A DNA stretch of 64,000 nt from Bacillus sp. Marseille-Q3570 (lineage in GTDB: Bacteria; Bacillota; Bacilli; Bacillales; Fictibacillaceae): assembly GCF_946151055.1 (NCBI RefSeq), contig NZ_CAMGYZ010000004.1, positions 1 to 64,000 on the forward strand. The letters run 5' to 3'. Below, piece by piece: positions 53,124 to 62,450 of this stretch. The number at the start of each line of letters is the position of its first letter. Positions within the stretch are counted from its first letter, which is position 1. The notes below the pieces were generated by a model. That model did not search any database. It had not been told where the DNA came from and saw only the letters and a program-made list of their open reading frames with translations. The position numbers and the translations under genes were made by a program.

Positions 53124-53158
53124 TCATCAGAGGGGGACCCTTTGTCCCCCTTTGATGA
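53124..53158 (-). other. Intercistronic stem-loop between binding protein and permease genes
   Basis: TCATCA and GGGGGAC pair with GTCCCCC and TGATGA around a 5-nt loop; there is no T run. Such hairpins after binding-protein genes protect the upstream mRNA and let the binding protein be made in excess of the channel. Confidence 0.75.
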
Positions 53159-53297
53159 TGAATTGGATAATCGGGGTGTTCACGTCCTCCAGTATGAAAC
53201 ATCACCTTACTGGAAGTCATTTGGACGGCTCCACCGGGATCAGCAGGGGTCTTGAGACTATGAATCTCTCGACCATCTAATCTAGCTTCTTACCTTA

Positions 53298-54647
53298 TCA
53301 TTGGTTTGGATTTGTGCCTGCATAATTGTTTACTTTGATATATTCATTTATTTCTTTCTCAGCAATAGCGAGGGATTCTTTTACATTTTTCTTATTCAAG
53401 TAAACCCTTTCAACAGCATTTGCATACGACATACTGAAATCCCAGGCATAGATCGGCTCAGCGACCGCATATGGTACTACTTCTTCTGCAATCATTTTTC
53501 TCCACTCATCATTTTGGGCATCAGGATCAGATTTCAAAGCTTCATCCACTGACTTGCGTGCAGAGAATTTGGAAAACTTGGTTACATTTTTAAAGAAATC
53601 GATCATGATCTCAGGATCGTCCGCAAGTAAATACGAAATGAAATCCGCAGCCTCTTGAGGATGTTCCGAATTGCCGTCAATCGTTAAGGTCCATCCACCT
53701 AAAGAAGCTGTTGGTACGTCTTGATTGCCATCTGGTGTCGGTACCGGAGCAATGCCGATTTTGTCCAATACATCTGGATAAGAATTACGGAGCTCACTGA
53801 TTCCCCATGATCCATTAATTTGCATAGCTGCACGGCCCTCAGCCAATGGTTTAATGTCTGTATATGGCCCTGGTGCTTGCTTTGGAAGTATGCCTTCCTT
53901 ATACAAATTGCTCCAGAATGTAAGCAATTTTTCATATGGTTCTGAATTGATGGTTGCCTCAGACCAATCTTCATTGACAGGGGATCCGCCGACCATGGCT
54001 TGCAACCCCCAGTGTGTCCATCCGAGTTCTGTTGTATTTCCAGCTGCAGCCAATCCAACCCGTTTACCTTGTTTCAGCTTCTTCCCATACTCGATCCATT
54101 CATCCCAAGTCTTAGGTGGCGAATCCGGATCTAATCCTGCTTCCTCAAAGAAATCCTTTCGGTAATATAAAATCGAAGAAGGCTCCAATAGCATTGGATA
54201 GGCATAATGTTTTCCGTCATACGAAACGAATTCATTCACATTCTCGTATAAATCTTCCCAGATTTTTGAATCGACATAGTCATCTAAAGGTTTTATCGTT
54301 CCTTGTTGAGCGGAAAAAATGATTTTATTATAATTCATCGTTGTGATATCCGGGCTCGTCCCTGCTGCTTGAGCTGCCTTGATTTTTTGGTCCCACGCAT
54401 CTCCAGGAATGAACTCGACTTTGACTACTACATCGTCTTGTGACTTGTTGTAAGCATCAATGTTTTTCTTGAACCAATCAGCTGAAAGATCATCCCACTG
54501 AGGAGTCCAAAAGTTCAACACGGTTTTCCCGTCCGCCGTAACTTCCTGACTGGCATTCCCTTCTGGACCAGTGCCTGTACATCCAGACAATACAGTCGAT
54601 ACAATCATCAACACGGCAATAAAACCTACCAAGTACTTTTTACGCAT
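53298..54647 (-). CDS. ABC importer sugar-binding lipoprotein
   Basis: 449 residues with signal peptide and lipobox LSGC (Cys23), then the family 1 solute-binding fold (TVLNFWTPQWDDLSADWFKKN; GRAAMQINGSWGISEL; TASLGGWTLTIDGNS). It is the binding protein for the two permeases that follow. The ligand should be the oligosaccharide handled by the beta-galactosidase, sulfatase and DUF6259 proteins of the same unit. No ATPase gene is present. Confidence 0.93.
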   Translation of the reverse strand: MRKKYLVGFIAVLMIVSTVLSGCTGTGPEGNASQEVTADGKTVLNFWTPQWDDLSADWFKKNIDAYNKSQDDVVVKVEFIPGDAWDQKIKAAQAAGTSPDITTMNYNKIIFSAQQGTIKPLDDYVDSKIWEDLYENVNEFVSYDGKHYAYPMLLEPSSILYYRKDFFEEAGLDPDSPPKTWDEWIEYGKKLKQGKRVGLAAAGNTTELGWTHWGLQAMVGGSPVNEDWSEATINSEPYEKLLTFWSNLYKEGILPKQAPGPYTDIKPLAEGRAAMQINGSWGISELRNSYPDVLDKIGIAPVPTPDGNQDVPTASLGGWTLTIDGNSEHPQEAADFISYLLADDPEIMIDFFKNVTKFSKFSARKSVDEALKSDPDAQNDEWRKMIAEEVVPYAVAEPIYAWDFSMSYANAVERVYLNKKNVKESLAIAEKEINEYIKVNNYAGTNPNQ

Positions 54648-54756
54648 TTCGACAACCTCTCCTCTTCTGGATCATTTGATTACACCTTGATCAACATTCC
54701 TTCCTTACTTGAAAGTCAAAGGGACCTCCAAATCATAAGCCTCCCCCCTTAAGAGA

Positions 54757-55683
54757 TCATTGCAAAACTTCTTTCGCCTTTATAAATTCTTCCACCTCTT
54801 CAAAATGAGGCAATGATGGTATGGCCCCCTGTTTGGTAACCGCTAATGCCCCTACTGCATTCGCATGTTTCACTGCATCAACTAACGATTTCCCGCCTGT
54901 AATCCCGACCGATAACGCTCCATTGAAGGCATCTCCTGCTGCCACGGTGTCATATGGCGTTACTGGGAATCCAGGAACATAAGTCGTTCCCGACTTGTCC
55001 ACGATCAGGGCACCCTTTTCACCCAACGTAATGATGACATGCTGAACCCCTTTTTCCAGAAGTAATCTTCCTGCTTTCTCTGCATCCTCTTTGGTATGGA
55101 TTTTAATACCTGTCAGGATTTCAGCTTCGGTTTCATTCGGTGTCAAATACGTGATTTTTTTCAACAGATCATCACTCAGCTTTTGTGCAGGAGCCGGGTT
55201 CAATATGATAGGGACCCCTGCATCATCCGCATATGTAACTGCTTTTTCAATCATCTCCAGATCCATTTCCAATTGCATGAGGACGATATCAAAATCGTTT
55301 ATCATACCTCTTATTTGTTCGAGGTCCTTTGCTTTAAAAGATAAATTCGCCCCTGGTATGATAACGATCCGGTTGTTGCCGTTCGCCTCGACCATGACAA
55401 GGCCGACCCCTGTGGAATTCTCGAGATCACGCTGGATATAATTCGAGTTCACTTTTTCCTGATTCAATACGTCAATGGCCTCATTGCCAAACTGATCCAC
55501 CCCGACCATCCCTGCCATTGTGACATTTCCTGAAAGCCGGGCAGCTGCTACAGCTTGATTCGCTCCTTTTCCTCCCGGAAATCTCAATAATGCTTTTCCT
55601 ATGATGGTCTCCCCATTCTCAGGTACTCGAGGCGTCCTGACGACCAAATCCATCATAAAACTACCAATCACCAATATACTCAC
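54757..55683 (-). CDS. rbsK: Ribokinase (PfkB family)
   Basis: 308 residues with PfkB signatures: GGKGANQAVAAARLSG near residue 37 and DTVAAGDAFNGAL near 250 with the catalytic Asp. The start MSILVIGSFMMDLVVRTPR is that of ribokinases. It phosphorylates ribose or a related pentose; in this unit it could instead act on another sugar or keto-sugar. It is the first gene of the unit, behind three operator boxes. The GTG at 55683 has only a weak ribosome site, so the start is less certain. Confidence 0.9.
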   Translation of the reverse strand: MSILVIGSFMMDLVVRTPRVPENGETIIGKALLRFPGGKGANQAVAAARLSGNVTMAGMVGVDQFGNEAIDVLNQEKVNSNYIQRDLENSTGVGLVMVEANGNNRIVIIPGANLSFKAKDLEQIRGMINDFDIVLMQLEMDLEMIEKAVTYADDAGVPIILNPAPAQKLSDDLLKKITYLTPNETEAEILTGIKIHTKEDAEKAGRLLLEKGVQHVIITLGEKGALIVDKSGTTYVPGFPVTPYDTVAAGDAFNGALSVGITGGKSLVDAVKHANAVGALAVTKQGAIPSLPHFEEVEEFIKAKEVLQ

Positions 55684-55722
55684 ACTTCATCTACATCCTT
55701 TGTCGAAAAATTCTGAATCCTA

Positions 55723-55825
55723 TGTGTAAACGTTTACACATTAGCAAAAAATATATCAATGTATTTTGTGTAAACGTATACATATTGCGTCAAAAATTTT
55801 TGTTTCATATGTAAACGTTTACACA
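55723..55825 (-). promoter_or_regulatory. Three phased LacI/cre-type operators upstream of rbsK
   Basis: Boxes at 55723-55740 (TGTGTAAACGTTTACACA, perfect), 55767-55784 (TGTGTAAACGTATACATA) and 55808-55825 (TATGTAAACGTTTACACA) have centres 44 and 41 bp apart, about four helical turns. The first lies 40 bp before the rbsK start and probably overlaps its promoter. The remainder of this 315-bp gap is AT-rich and holds repeat block C. Confidence 0.9.
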
Positions 55826-55926
55826 TTTTGTGAAAAAAATATAAATCGACTTCGATTATTTCTTAAAATGATGATAATATACTTTTCGATATTTTTCAAT
55901 CTTTTTTTCAAAATTTTCTAACATCG

Positions 55927-55985
55927 GTGCCCGGCACTTTTTAAGAACCGTTGGGGCACAAGGGGTAAATTGTCGTGCCAGGCAC
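55927..55985. repeat. 48-bp palindrome-bounded repeat, block C (two boxes)
   Basis: Boxes GTGCCCGGCAC (55927) and GTGCCAGGCAC (55975) are 48 bp apart and enclose CGTTGGGGCACAAGGGG. It ends 14 bp before the stop codon of the FAD oxidoreductase gene. Confidence 0.9.
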
Positions 55986-55998
55986 CAAAATTCCGGAT

Positions 55999-57573
55999 TT
56001 AAATGGCTTGGATTTTTGGCCACTCAAGTTCGAGTTCTTGTTTGCGGAGGAGGGTTTGATAGTCTTGTAGATGCTCTTGAGTGTGCCGGACTGCTCGAGG
56101 TTCGATGCTTTTTTCGTGAGCATATGCCGCTAAATAACCTGCTGATTCACCGATGTTCCATTCGACGGGATGGACGCGGAAGCAGCCGTTCGTAATATGT
56201 GTGGCTCCGATGTTTTTGCTTCCTGCGATGAGATTCTTCATCCGGACAGGTAATAGCGTTCCAAGCGGTATTTCAAAAGGCAGACTCGGTGTATAGAACA
56301 GCTGATTGGTCACGATCGTCGGATGGAGATCGATCCGATAACAACCGATACCGACTGAATCTGTAACTTTCTTGATTCCTTTGTCTCCTCGATACTCGGC
56401 ATTGATATCCTGTTCTTTCACGGTGGTTTCTGCCTTTATCCGCCGTGATTCGCGAATATAAGGATACATCGCTAACCCATCATCTGTTCCCGCAACATCC
56501 CGTCTCAACCGTAATCCTCGATAACCGATCCCACCATCATGCCTCGGTGCTTCTGTCTGCATCCAATATAGCAGGGATAAACTTAACTGCTTTGCACCCT
56601 TCAGATGTTTGTAGCGCTCATCTTCATCCACTTCATATATCGGACCGAGCCAATAATCGTTTTGCGGCCAGTTGATAAGTGACAGATCACCTTCAGCAAA
56701 GCCATCACGCAATAGACTTTTATCCAAAGCCCGTCGATATTCCCACAATGAAAACAACCCCTTTTGCGGAAAGAGCGTGAATAGCTTCGATTCCCCGGTC
56801 GCGGCATCCGGGCCGAACCAGCTTAATTGTTTATGGTCCAAGAAATCCGCCTGGTAGTTTTTCCAGAATTCATACTGCTCTGGTTTTTCAATTGTGTGAT
56901 CTTCACCTTCGATATAATCCACCGCAAAACAATGAGTGATCGACTGCATATCCAGTGGTTCTGCCCCACCCTTCAAGGCATGCAGCTCTCCGGTTTCATC
57001 CTGGGATTCGGCACCCGTCACATATTCAACGCCTGCCAACGGTAAAAGATCCCCACACTCGGTTGCATCAATAAAGATCGACCCACTGATTGTTATTTCA
57101 TCGCCCGTAATCAAACCTCGAATGGTAACTGAACGTATTTCATCTCCATCCGTTTCTGCTGCGATTGGTTTATGCTCCAGAAGCATCGTGATTTTACCAG
57201 TATGGATATAAGGAGCAAGTATATCATTCAACACTGCTAAAGATACCCTCGGGTCGTGGGACAGCCGGCTGACAAGCGCATTCCCGGGATTCAGCTTCGG
57301 ATTACGTGAAGCCGCTTCCGTCAGCGGATAATTATTCCGATAATACTCTCGGATGCGATTGCGAAACTCCCGATACGTACTTGTGCATCCGAATTGTTCG
57401 ATCCATTTATGTTCGTCCGGCGGAACGAGCTGGCTGGTCAGCTGTCCGCCAATCCGCCTCGTCTCTTCTGTCAAAATCACCTTTTTTCCCATTTTTGCAG
57501 CAGAAAGCGCGGCCATAGTCCCACCAAGTCCGCCTCCGATGACGATGATTTCACCATGCAATTCTTTATTCAT
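55999..57573 (-). CDS. FAD-dependent oxidoreductase (FAD_oxidored / xanthan-lyase-like family)
   Basis: From the ATG at 57573 the protein has 524 residues. The FAD-binding dinucleotide fold is IIVIGGGLGGTMAALSAAKMGKKV; TEETRRIGGQLTSQLVPPDEH and IFIDATECGDLLPLAGVEYVTG are signatures of the family often labelled FAD-dependent oxidoreductase in glycan clusters. It has no signal peptide. It probably oxidises a sugar, but no substrate is established. It appears to be a one-gene unit between repeat block C and the tandem repeats. AAGGAG lies nine bases before the chosen start; the longer reading from 57627 lacks a site. Confidence 0.85.
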   Translation of the reverse strand: MNKELHGEIIVIGGGLGGTMAALSAAKMGKKVILTEETRRIGGQLTSQLVPPDEHKWIEQFGCTSTYREFRNRIREYYRNNYPLTEAASRNPKLNPGNALVSRLSHDPRVSLAVLNDILAPYIHTGKITMLLEHKPIAAETDGDEIRSVTIRGLITGDEITISGSIFIDATECGDLLPLAGVEYVTGAESQDETGELHALKGGAEPLDMQSITHCFAVDYIEGEDHTIEKPEQYEFWKNYQADFLDHKQLSWFGPDAATGESKLFTLFPQKGLFSLWEYRRALDKSLLRDGFAEGDLSLINWPQNDYWLGPIYEVDEDERYKHLKGAKQLSLSLLYWMQTEAPRHDGGIGYRGLRLRRDVAGTDDGLAMYPYIRESRRIKAETTVKEQDINAEYRGDKGIKKVTDSVGIGCYRIDLHPTIVTNQLFYTPSLPFEIPLGTLLPVRMKNLIAGSKNIGATHITNGCFRVHPVEWNIGESAGYLAAYAHEKSIEPRAVRHTQEHLQDYQTLLRKQELELEWPKIQAI

Positions 57574-57645
57574 AAGGAACGACTCCTTTTTAAAAATGTT
57601 ATGTAAATGTATGTTGTACTTGATCAAAATCAGCAGGAAAACCTT

Positions 57646-58160
57646 TCATGAGTACATGAAAACTCACAAAACCGATTTTGATGTACTCATGAGTGCTTCA
57701 TGAGTACGTGAAAACATACAAAACCGAATTTGATGTACCCAGGAGAGCTTCATGAGTACATGAAAACTCACAAAACCGATTTTGATGTACTCATGAGTGC
57801 TTCATGAGTACATGAAAACTCACAAAACCGATTTTGGTGTACTCAAGAGTGCTTCATGAGTACATGAAAACGCACAAAACCGAATTTGATGTACTCATAA
57901 GTGCTTCATGAGTACATGAAAACGCACAAAACCGAATTTGATGTACTCATAAGTGCTTCATGAGTACATGAAAACGCACAAAACCCAATTTGATGTACTC
58001 ATAAGTGCTTCATGAGTACGTGAAAACTCACAAAACTGAATTTAATGTACTCATGAGTGCTTCCTGAGTACGTGAAAACTCACAAAACTGAATTTGATTT
58101 ACTCATGAGTGCTTCATGAGTACATGAAAACACACAAAACTGAATTTGGTGTACTCATAT
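57646..58160. repeat. Ten-copy 52-bp hairpin tandem repeat
   Basis: Ten head-to-tail copies, each beginning TCATGAGTAC and spaced exactly 52 bp without gaps. Within a copy TCATGAGTACAT and ATGTACTCATGA form a 12-bp inverted repeat around AAAACNCACAAAAC and TTTTG segments. Copies differ by a few substitutions; copy 10 is cut short. The period is not a multiple of three, and no unique spacers occur, so it is neither coding nor a CRISPR. It fills the gap between the FAD oxidoreductase start and the GHL10-like gene's 3' end. Confidence 0.95.
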
Positions 58161-58179
58161 AAAGATATTTCATAGAATC

Positions 58180-58201
58180 GGGCTGACCCGTAAGCCAGCC
58201 C
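58180..58201 (-). other. GC-rich hairpin after the GHL10-like gene
   Basis: GGGCTG/CAGCCC arms around a 10-nt loop lie ten bases past the stop codon. A T run is lacking, so termination is uncertain. Confidence 0.5.
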
Positions 58202-58210
58202 AAACCATCA

Positions 58211-59878
58211 TTATTTATCTTCTCTGATCATTTTCAATAAACCTGGAATCTGGTGTGGCGGCTGAGAGTCTTCTGCAAACTCTTCTTCGATGATGTCCCA
58301 CCAGCCAAACTGTTCAAAATAAACAAGGTCGAAGAGCATAATCCCGTGGGACCGCTCCATCACGGATCTCAAGCCTTTACGGAACTGCTCTGGATCACCT
58401 TTGTACTGGTTCAAATAAAGGCTTCCATAAACGAAAGTGGCTTCATTCACGACATCGAAGGCGATATCCGCTGAGCCTTCAACGCTGTACCAATCCGGAT
58501 TCCCGGACTCGATCGCTTCTTCCCGTGTCACATCATAAAAGTAGTTTCCTGTCATCAAGAAATCGAGCACTTCGGCATAACCGGTTTTACCGTAGTCAGG
58601 ACTTGCCCAATCATAATCGGGCTGGTGCGTTCGGCTTGCCCAGTTCACACCCTCACTATAGTAAAGCGGGTACCATGCACCGACATACGTGCTGAAGAAA
58701 AGAGAAGAATCTTTTTCATGGACGAGTTCCTCTGCTTGTCGGAAGAAGTCTTGTATATTACCCGCTCTCCATTCGATCCACTTCTGATAAAGTGGTCCTG
58801 GATTACGCTCCTGCCCATTTTCCGTAAACTCGATGCTGAAAATATCCTCCGGCCAGTTCGTGACGCTTTCACCGATATACTCTTCGAAACGCTCACGGCT
58901 CAAATCACTGAAATCGGCATTGATGTTCGAGTAACGCGCACGATCCAGTACGATCCCGTCGATGTCATAGTTGTCGATCAACTCTTCAATGATACTCAAC
59001 TCGTAACTTCTCACGTCTTCACGGATCGGATTGGTGAATGTTGAAAACGAAGGGTATTCCGATGCCGGGACCAATTCCGTTTTTGAAGCGGAATAGTCGA
59101 TTTCATCTCCGACTTGGACATTTTCGTTCAGCCATGTCCGTGCTTCACCATGCCCGGATAAGACGACACCATTTTCCGGAACTTCAACAGCTGGAGCACC
59201 ATATGTACGGTCCACTTTTTCAGTTACGACTCCATCTGTGATCTGGACTTCGGTACCCCATTGGTTAGCAGGAGACACATCATATTCAGAAGGTGTATAC
59301 ATGACCAACTGGTTCGAACCTCTTGTCGTGTTCACTCCCGTTATGTCGAATGTTTCTCCATTTTCAGCTTCTGCAACTCGTGAAGCCATGTAAAATGTCG
59401 TCTGCCACTCCGGGTTTTCAAAGGCCGGGCCATCTTTATAATCGTTGTTCCCTTCCGAAAAGACATTCACGTTCGCATGGACCTGGATTCCATACTTATG
59501 TGCTTCCTTTATCACTTCTGTAAGCAAGTCATATCCTTCAGGGAACTCGTCGTATTTCGGAATCTCTGATGTGCTCATATGCGGGGCGATTTCACTCAAG
59601 TACCCGACAAATCCAGTGTAGTTCTTTACGTCGAGGATGATCGTATCGATGTTTGCATTTGCGGTCTTTTCAACAATGTTTTTCACTTTTTCCGGCGTGT
59701 TCAGATTCTGGATGTTCGCCGAAAGGTCGTACCATAAAATCCTTGCTTTCTTGTCATTTTCATTCACGAGGTCTTGAAGCACTTGATGCCTTGATTTGTC
59801 ATTTCCAGTTGCTGTTGCCGGTATGACCAGGCTGAACAGCAAAACAACGGACAGTAGAACACCGAATAGTTTTTTCAT
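58211..59878 (-). CDS. Secreted GHL10-like (glycosyl-hydrolase-like) protein
   Basis: 555 residues from the ATG at 59878, with signal peptide MKKLFGVLLSVVLLFSLVIP (cleaved near ATATG). The mature part is a TIM-barrel hydrolase-like protein: ILWYDLSANIQNLNTPEKV, NIDTIILDVKNYTGFVGYLS, YGIQVHANVNVFSEGN, YDIDGIVLDRARYSNI. Similar GHL10/DUF187-type proteins are predicted glycosidases of unknown specificity. GGAGGG precedes the start with six-base spacing; the longer reading upstream lacks a site. It is the last gene of a unit with DUF4127, two permeases and the ROK gene. Confidence 0.8.
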   Translation of the reverse strand: MKKLFGVLLSVVLLFSLVIPATATGNDKSRHQVLQDLVNENDKKARILWYDLSANIQNLNTPEKVKNIVEKTANANIDTIILDVKNYTGFVGYLSEIAPHMSTSEIPKYDEFPEGYDLLTEVIKEAHKYGIQVHANVNVFSEGNNDYKDGPAFENPEWQTTFYMASRVAEAENGETFDITGVNTTRGSNQLVMYTPSEYDVSPANQWGTEVQITDGVVTEKVDRTYGAPAVEVPENGVVLSGHGEARTWLNENVQVGDEIDYSASKTELVPASEYPSFSTFTNPIREDVRSYELSIIEELIDNYDIDGIVLDRARYSNINADFSDLSRERFEEYIGESVTNWPEDIFSIEFTENGQERNPGPLYQKWIEWRAGNIQDFFRQAEELVHEKDSSLFFSTYVGAWYPLYYSEGVNWASRTHQPDYDWASPDYGKTGYAEVLDFLMTGNYFYDVTREEAIESGNPDWYSVEGSADIAFDVVNEATFVYGSLYLNQYKGDPEQFRKGLRSVMERSHGIMLFDLVYFEQFGWWDIIEEEFAEDSQPPHQIPGLLKMIREDK

Positions 59879-59954
59879 CAAATCCCTCCGAATTTTCAAT
59901 TGAACAAGATCCAGCTGCAGCGGTGAGAATAAGGAGAATCGTTCAGATGTCGGT

Positions 59955-61517
59955 TCAGTGAACCACCTCCTTAAGATTTGCCTGGTTTCCCTCCAGCTCA
60001 ATCACCAGACCGATTTCAAACGTCCGGTTCCAGGGAAGCGCGAGGTTTTGGATTCTTGGGGCAAAACCTTGGCAAAGTTGGAGCTTTTTCAACATCTCTC
60101 CAGCAGCTTCCATGAACTCTTGCTGTACAACTTCAAGCAACTCATCATCATTTAACCTGGATTCATCCACTCGACCCCTGACATTCTGGCGGACGACCGA
60201 TTGATAGAGATAGTCATCTAAAAGGCGCAACGTCAACAATTCGAGGTGCCTTTTCCGGAAGTCGGTATCCAGCAAAAACCCATTCAGTTTCTGCAAATGG
60301 ACCATGGCAGAATGAGCGATGACCGTTCCCAGGGAGTTGCCCGCCGTATTCCAGCCAGCAAAGCCTGACAGGTGGCTGAAAATCCCCGAATCAATCAATC
60401 TCGGCATAAGTGCTGGGTCGGCGCCATTCGCATACGCAAGATCGGCAACCGCTACATCTTTTCCTTTTTCAAGATAATGCTTGATCTTCAACATCCATTC
60501 CCCGAGATTCCGGTCCGTCGTGTCGACTTCATACAAACCCCTTTGTAGGGCGAGGTCCCCCTGCTTCTTCCCAGGAACATTGACCGCAAGAAGCACGTCT
60601 GCTTCTGGTGAACTTTCTACGGTAAAAGATCCGAACGCATAGACTTGGCCTTTGACAGATTCAGTGATCGGCCGGTCTTCATACATCGCATTGGACAACG
60701 CCCCTTTTTGACCACTGTAAAAAGGATGGAAGATCGGCCTCTTCACGTCTTCAAGATCATAGACCATCCTGGCGACCAACGTACTTGCCACCTCATCAGC
60801 TCCAGGGTAGATGAAAACTTTCTCATGAAGGGTACGTTTGTTCACCTCTTCCGAAAGCAATTCCTGCTCCTGGATGTTATAGCCGTATTCCGCTGTATCG
60901 TCTTGCGGGAACACAAGGGTATCAAACAAGCCAGCATCGACTTCATCCAGCAATGAAAGATTGATCGTAAAATTCCGCTCTCTCGTTTTCTTGTAATCTT
61001 TTAAAATCGTATCCGGTATCTGCGGCTTCAGCTCCTCCACCAGTTTTTTAGAGTTGAAATCCTTCGTTTTCGAATGACGATGGGAGTGATACGAGAATTG
61101 CCAGATTTCTTTCCCGTAGCGGCTCCAGTACTCCTTCTCCTCTTCATTCACATAAGAATTGGAAAGGCGCATCGTGGCACTGAATCCCATGATTTTCAGT
61201 TCCGGATTGACGGCTTTCAGTTCTTTTAAAACTTGAAGGCGGGCACGGACTTCATCTACCGTCGCCTCAGAAATCCGCGAAGAGACAAGCCCGCCATAGC
61301 CGAGCATATCGACCGATACGATAATCCCGTCTACCTCATGTGCCATTTCTCTCAACCATTTTTGCAAGTGATCAAGATTACCTGGCTTTTTTAAAAATCC
61401 GAGCTCATGACGTTCTGGTACGAGGACTTCCCAGCCACCGATTGCTGCGAGCTGCCTTGGAAGGTCGCGTGTAACCGGTCGGGCATCAACTGGCAAGAGT
61501 GCAATTTTCCGTTTCAT
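59955..61517 (-). CDS. DUF4127 family protein
   Basis: 520 residues with the family start KIALLPVDARPVTRDLPRQLA, then SVDMLGYGGLVSSRI, VFPQDDTAEYGYN near residue 200 and YPGADEVASTLVARM near 240. DUF4127 has no established activity; its Asp/Glu-rich conserved motifs suggest an enzyme with a barrel-like fold. No signal peptide. It is co-located with the secreted GHL10-like gene and an importer, so both may process one glycan outside and inside the cell. Confidence 0.85.
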   Translation of the reverse strand: MKRKIALLPVDARPVTRDLPRQLAAIGGWEVLVPERHELGFLKKPGNLDHLQKWLREMAHEVDGIIVSVDMLGYGGLVSSRISEATVDEVRARLQVLKELKAVNPELKIMGFSATMRLSNSYVNEEEKEYWSRYGKEIWQFSYHSHRHSKTKDFNSKKLVEELKPQIPDTILKDYKKTRERNFTINLSLLDEVDAGLFDTLVFPQDDTAEYGYNIQEQELLSEEVNKRTLHEKVFIYPGADEVASTLVARMVYDLEDVKRPIFHPFYSGQKGALSNAMYEDRPITESVKGQVYAFGSFTVESSPEADVLLAVNVPGKKQGDLALQRGLYEVDTTDRNLGEWMLKIKHYLEKGKDVAVADLAYANGADPALMPRLIDSGIFSHLSGFAGWNTAGNSLGTVIAHSAMVHLQKLNGFLLDTDFRKRHLELLTLRLLDDYLYQSVVRQNVRGRVDESRLNDDELLEVVQQEFMEAAGEMLKKLQLCQGFAPRIQNLALPWNRTFEIGLVIELEGNQANLKEVVH

Positions 61518-61544
61518 CGGTCTCTCATCCTTTCTGTTAATCTA

Positions 61545-62438
61545 TTATCCTTTTACGGCTCCGCTCGTCGCTCCTTTGATGAAGTAGCGTTGGAGGATGA
61601 GGAAGAAGATGATGATCGGCAGGACTGAAATGACGGAACCGGCCGCAATCATCCGCCAGTCTGCCGAAAACAGTCCGGTGAGCGCGTTCAAACCTAGCGG
61701 CAGGGTGTACATCTTCTGATCATCGAGAATGATCAACGGCCACAGGAAGTCTCCCCATGCCATCACGAATGTGAAAATCGCGAGCGTGACCATCGACGGT
61801 TTTACAAGCGGAAGCAGGATCCGCCACCAGATCTGGAAACTGTTTGCGCCGTCCATTCGCGCTGATTCATCAAGTTCATATGGAATCGTGATGAATGCCT
61901 GACGCATCAGGAAGATTCCGAATGCCGTCGTCGCATGCGGCAGGATCAGACCGGCATACGTGTTTTTCAACCCAAGATCGAGTGACAGGATATAGATCGG
62001 TATCATCAACAGCTGGAACGGAATCATCATCGTACTGATGATCAGGATGAAAATGATGTTTTTCCCTTTGAAATTCATTCTTGCCAGCGGATAAGCGGCA
62101 AACGAACAAAACAAGACGTTAAGGAGTACCGTGAAAAAGCCGACGATCGTACTGTTCATCAAATATGTCCAGAACGGGAACGCATCCATCACCCTTGAAA
62201 AATTGCCCAGCGTCGGGCTTTCCGGAATGAATTTCGGCGGGTAACTGAAGATGTTTTCATGCCCTGATTTCAATGCGGTCGCAAGGAGCCATAAGAATGG
62301 ACCGAGCATACCGATGGCTACGATGATCAAGAGTAGGTAGATCAACAGTTTTTTGATACGGCTTTTCGTTTTTACATTCATCATCGGACGGGTCTGTGTG
62401 GCGATGGATCGTTTTTTATCTGTAACAGGCGCTTCCAT
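61545..62438 (-). CDS. Carbohydrate ABC permease (MalG type)
   Basis: 297 residues with an extended polar N terminus, six helices and the EAA loop LDESARMDGANSFQIWWRILLPLVKP. Third importer of the window. Its binding-protein gene is not in the window; it may lie to the right. Confidence 0.92.
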   Translation of the reverse strand: MEAPVTDKKRSIATQTRPMMNVKTKSRIKKLLIYLLLIIVAIGMLGPFLWLLATALKSGHENIFSYPPKFIPESPTLGNFSRVMDAFPFWTYLMNSTIVGFFTVLLNVLFCSFAAYPLARMNFKGKNIIFILIISTMMIPFQLLMIPIYILSLDLGLKNTYAGLILPHATTAFGIFLMRQAFITIPYELDESARMDGANSFQIWWRILLPLVKPSMVTLAIFTFVMAWGDFLWPLIILDDQKMYTLPLGLNALTGLFSADWRMIAAGSVISVLPIIIFFLILQRYFIKGATSGAVKG

Positions 62439-62450
62439 TTTTCTCCCCCC

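Noticed and set aside
53124-53158. Rho-independent terminator between binding protein and permease genes
   Set aside because: The stem is strong but no T run follows on the minus strand; a stability hairpin is the better reading.
57646-58160. CRISPR array
   Set aside because: Regular spacing suggested it, but there are no unique spacers; every 52-bp unit is nearly identical throughout.
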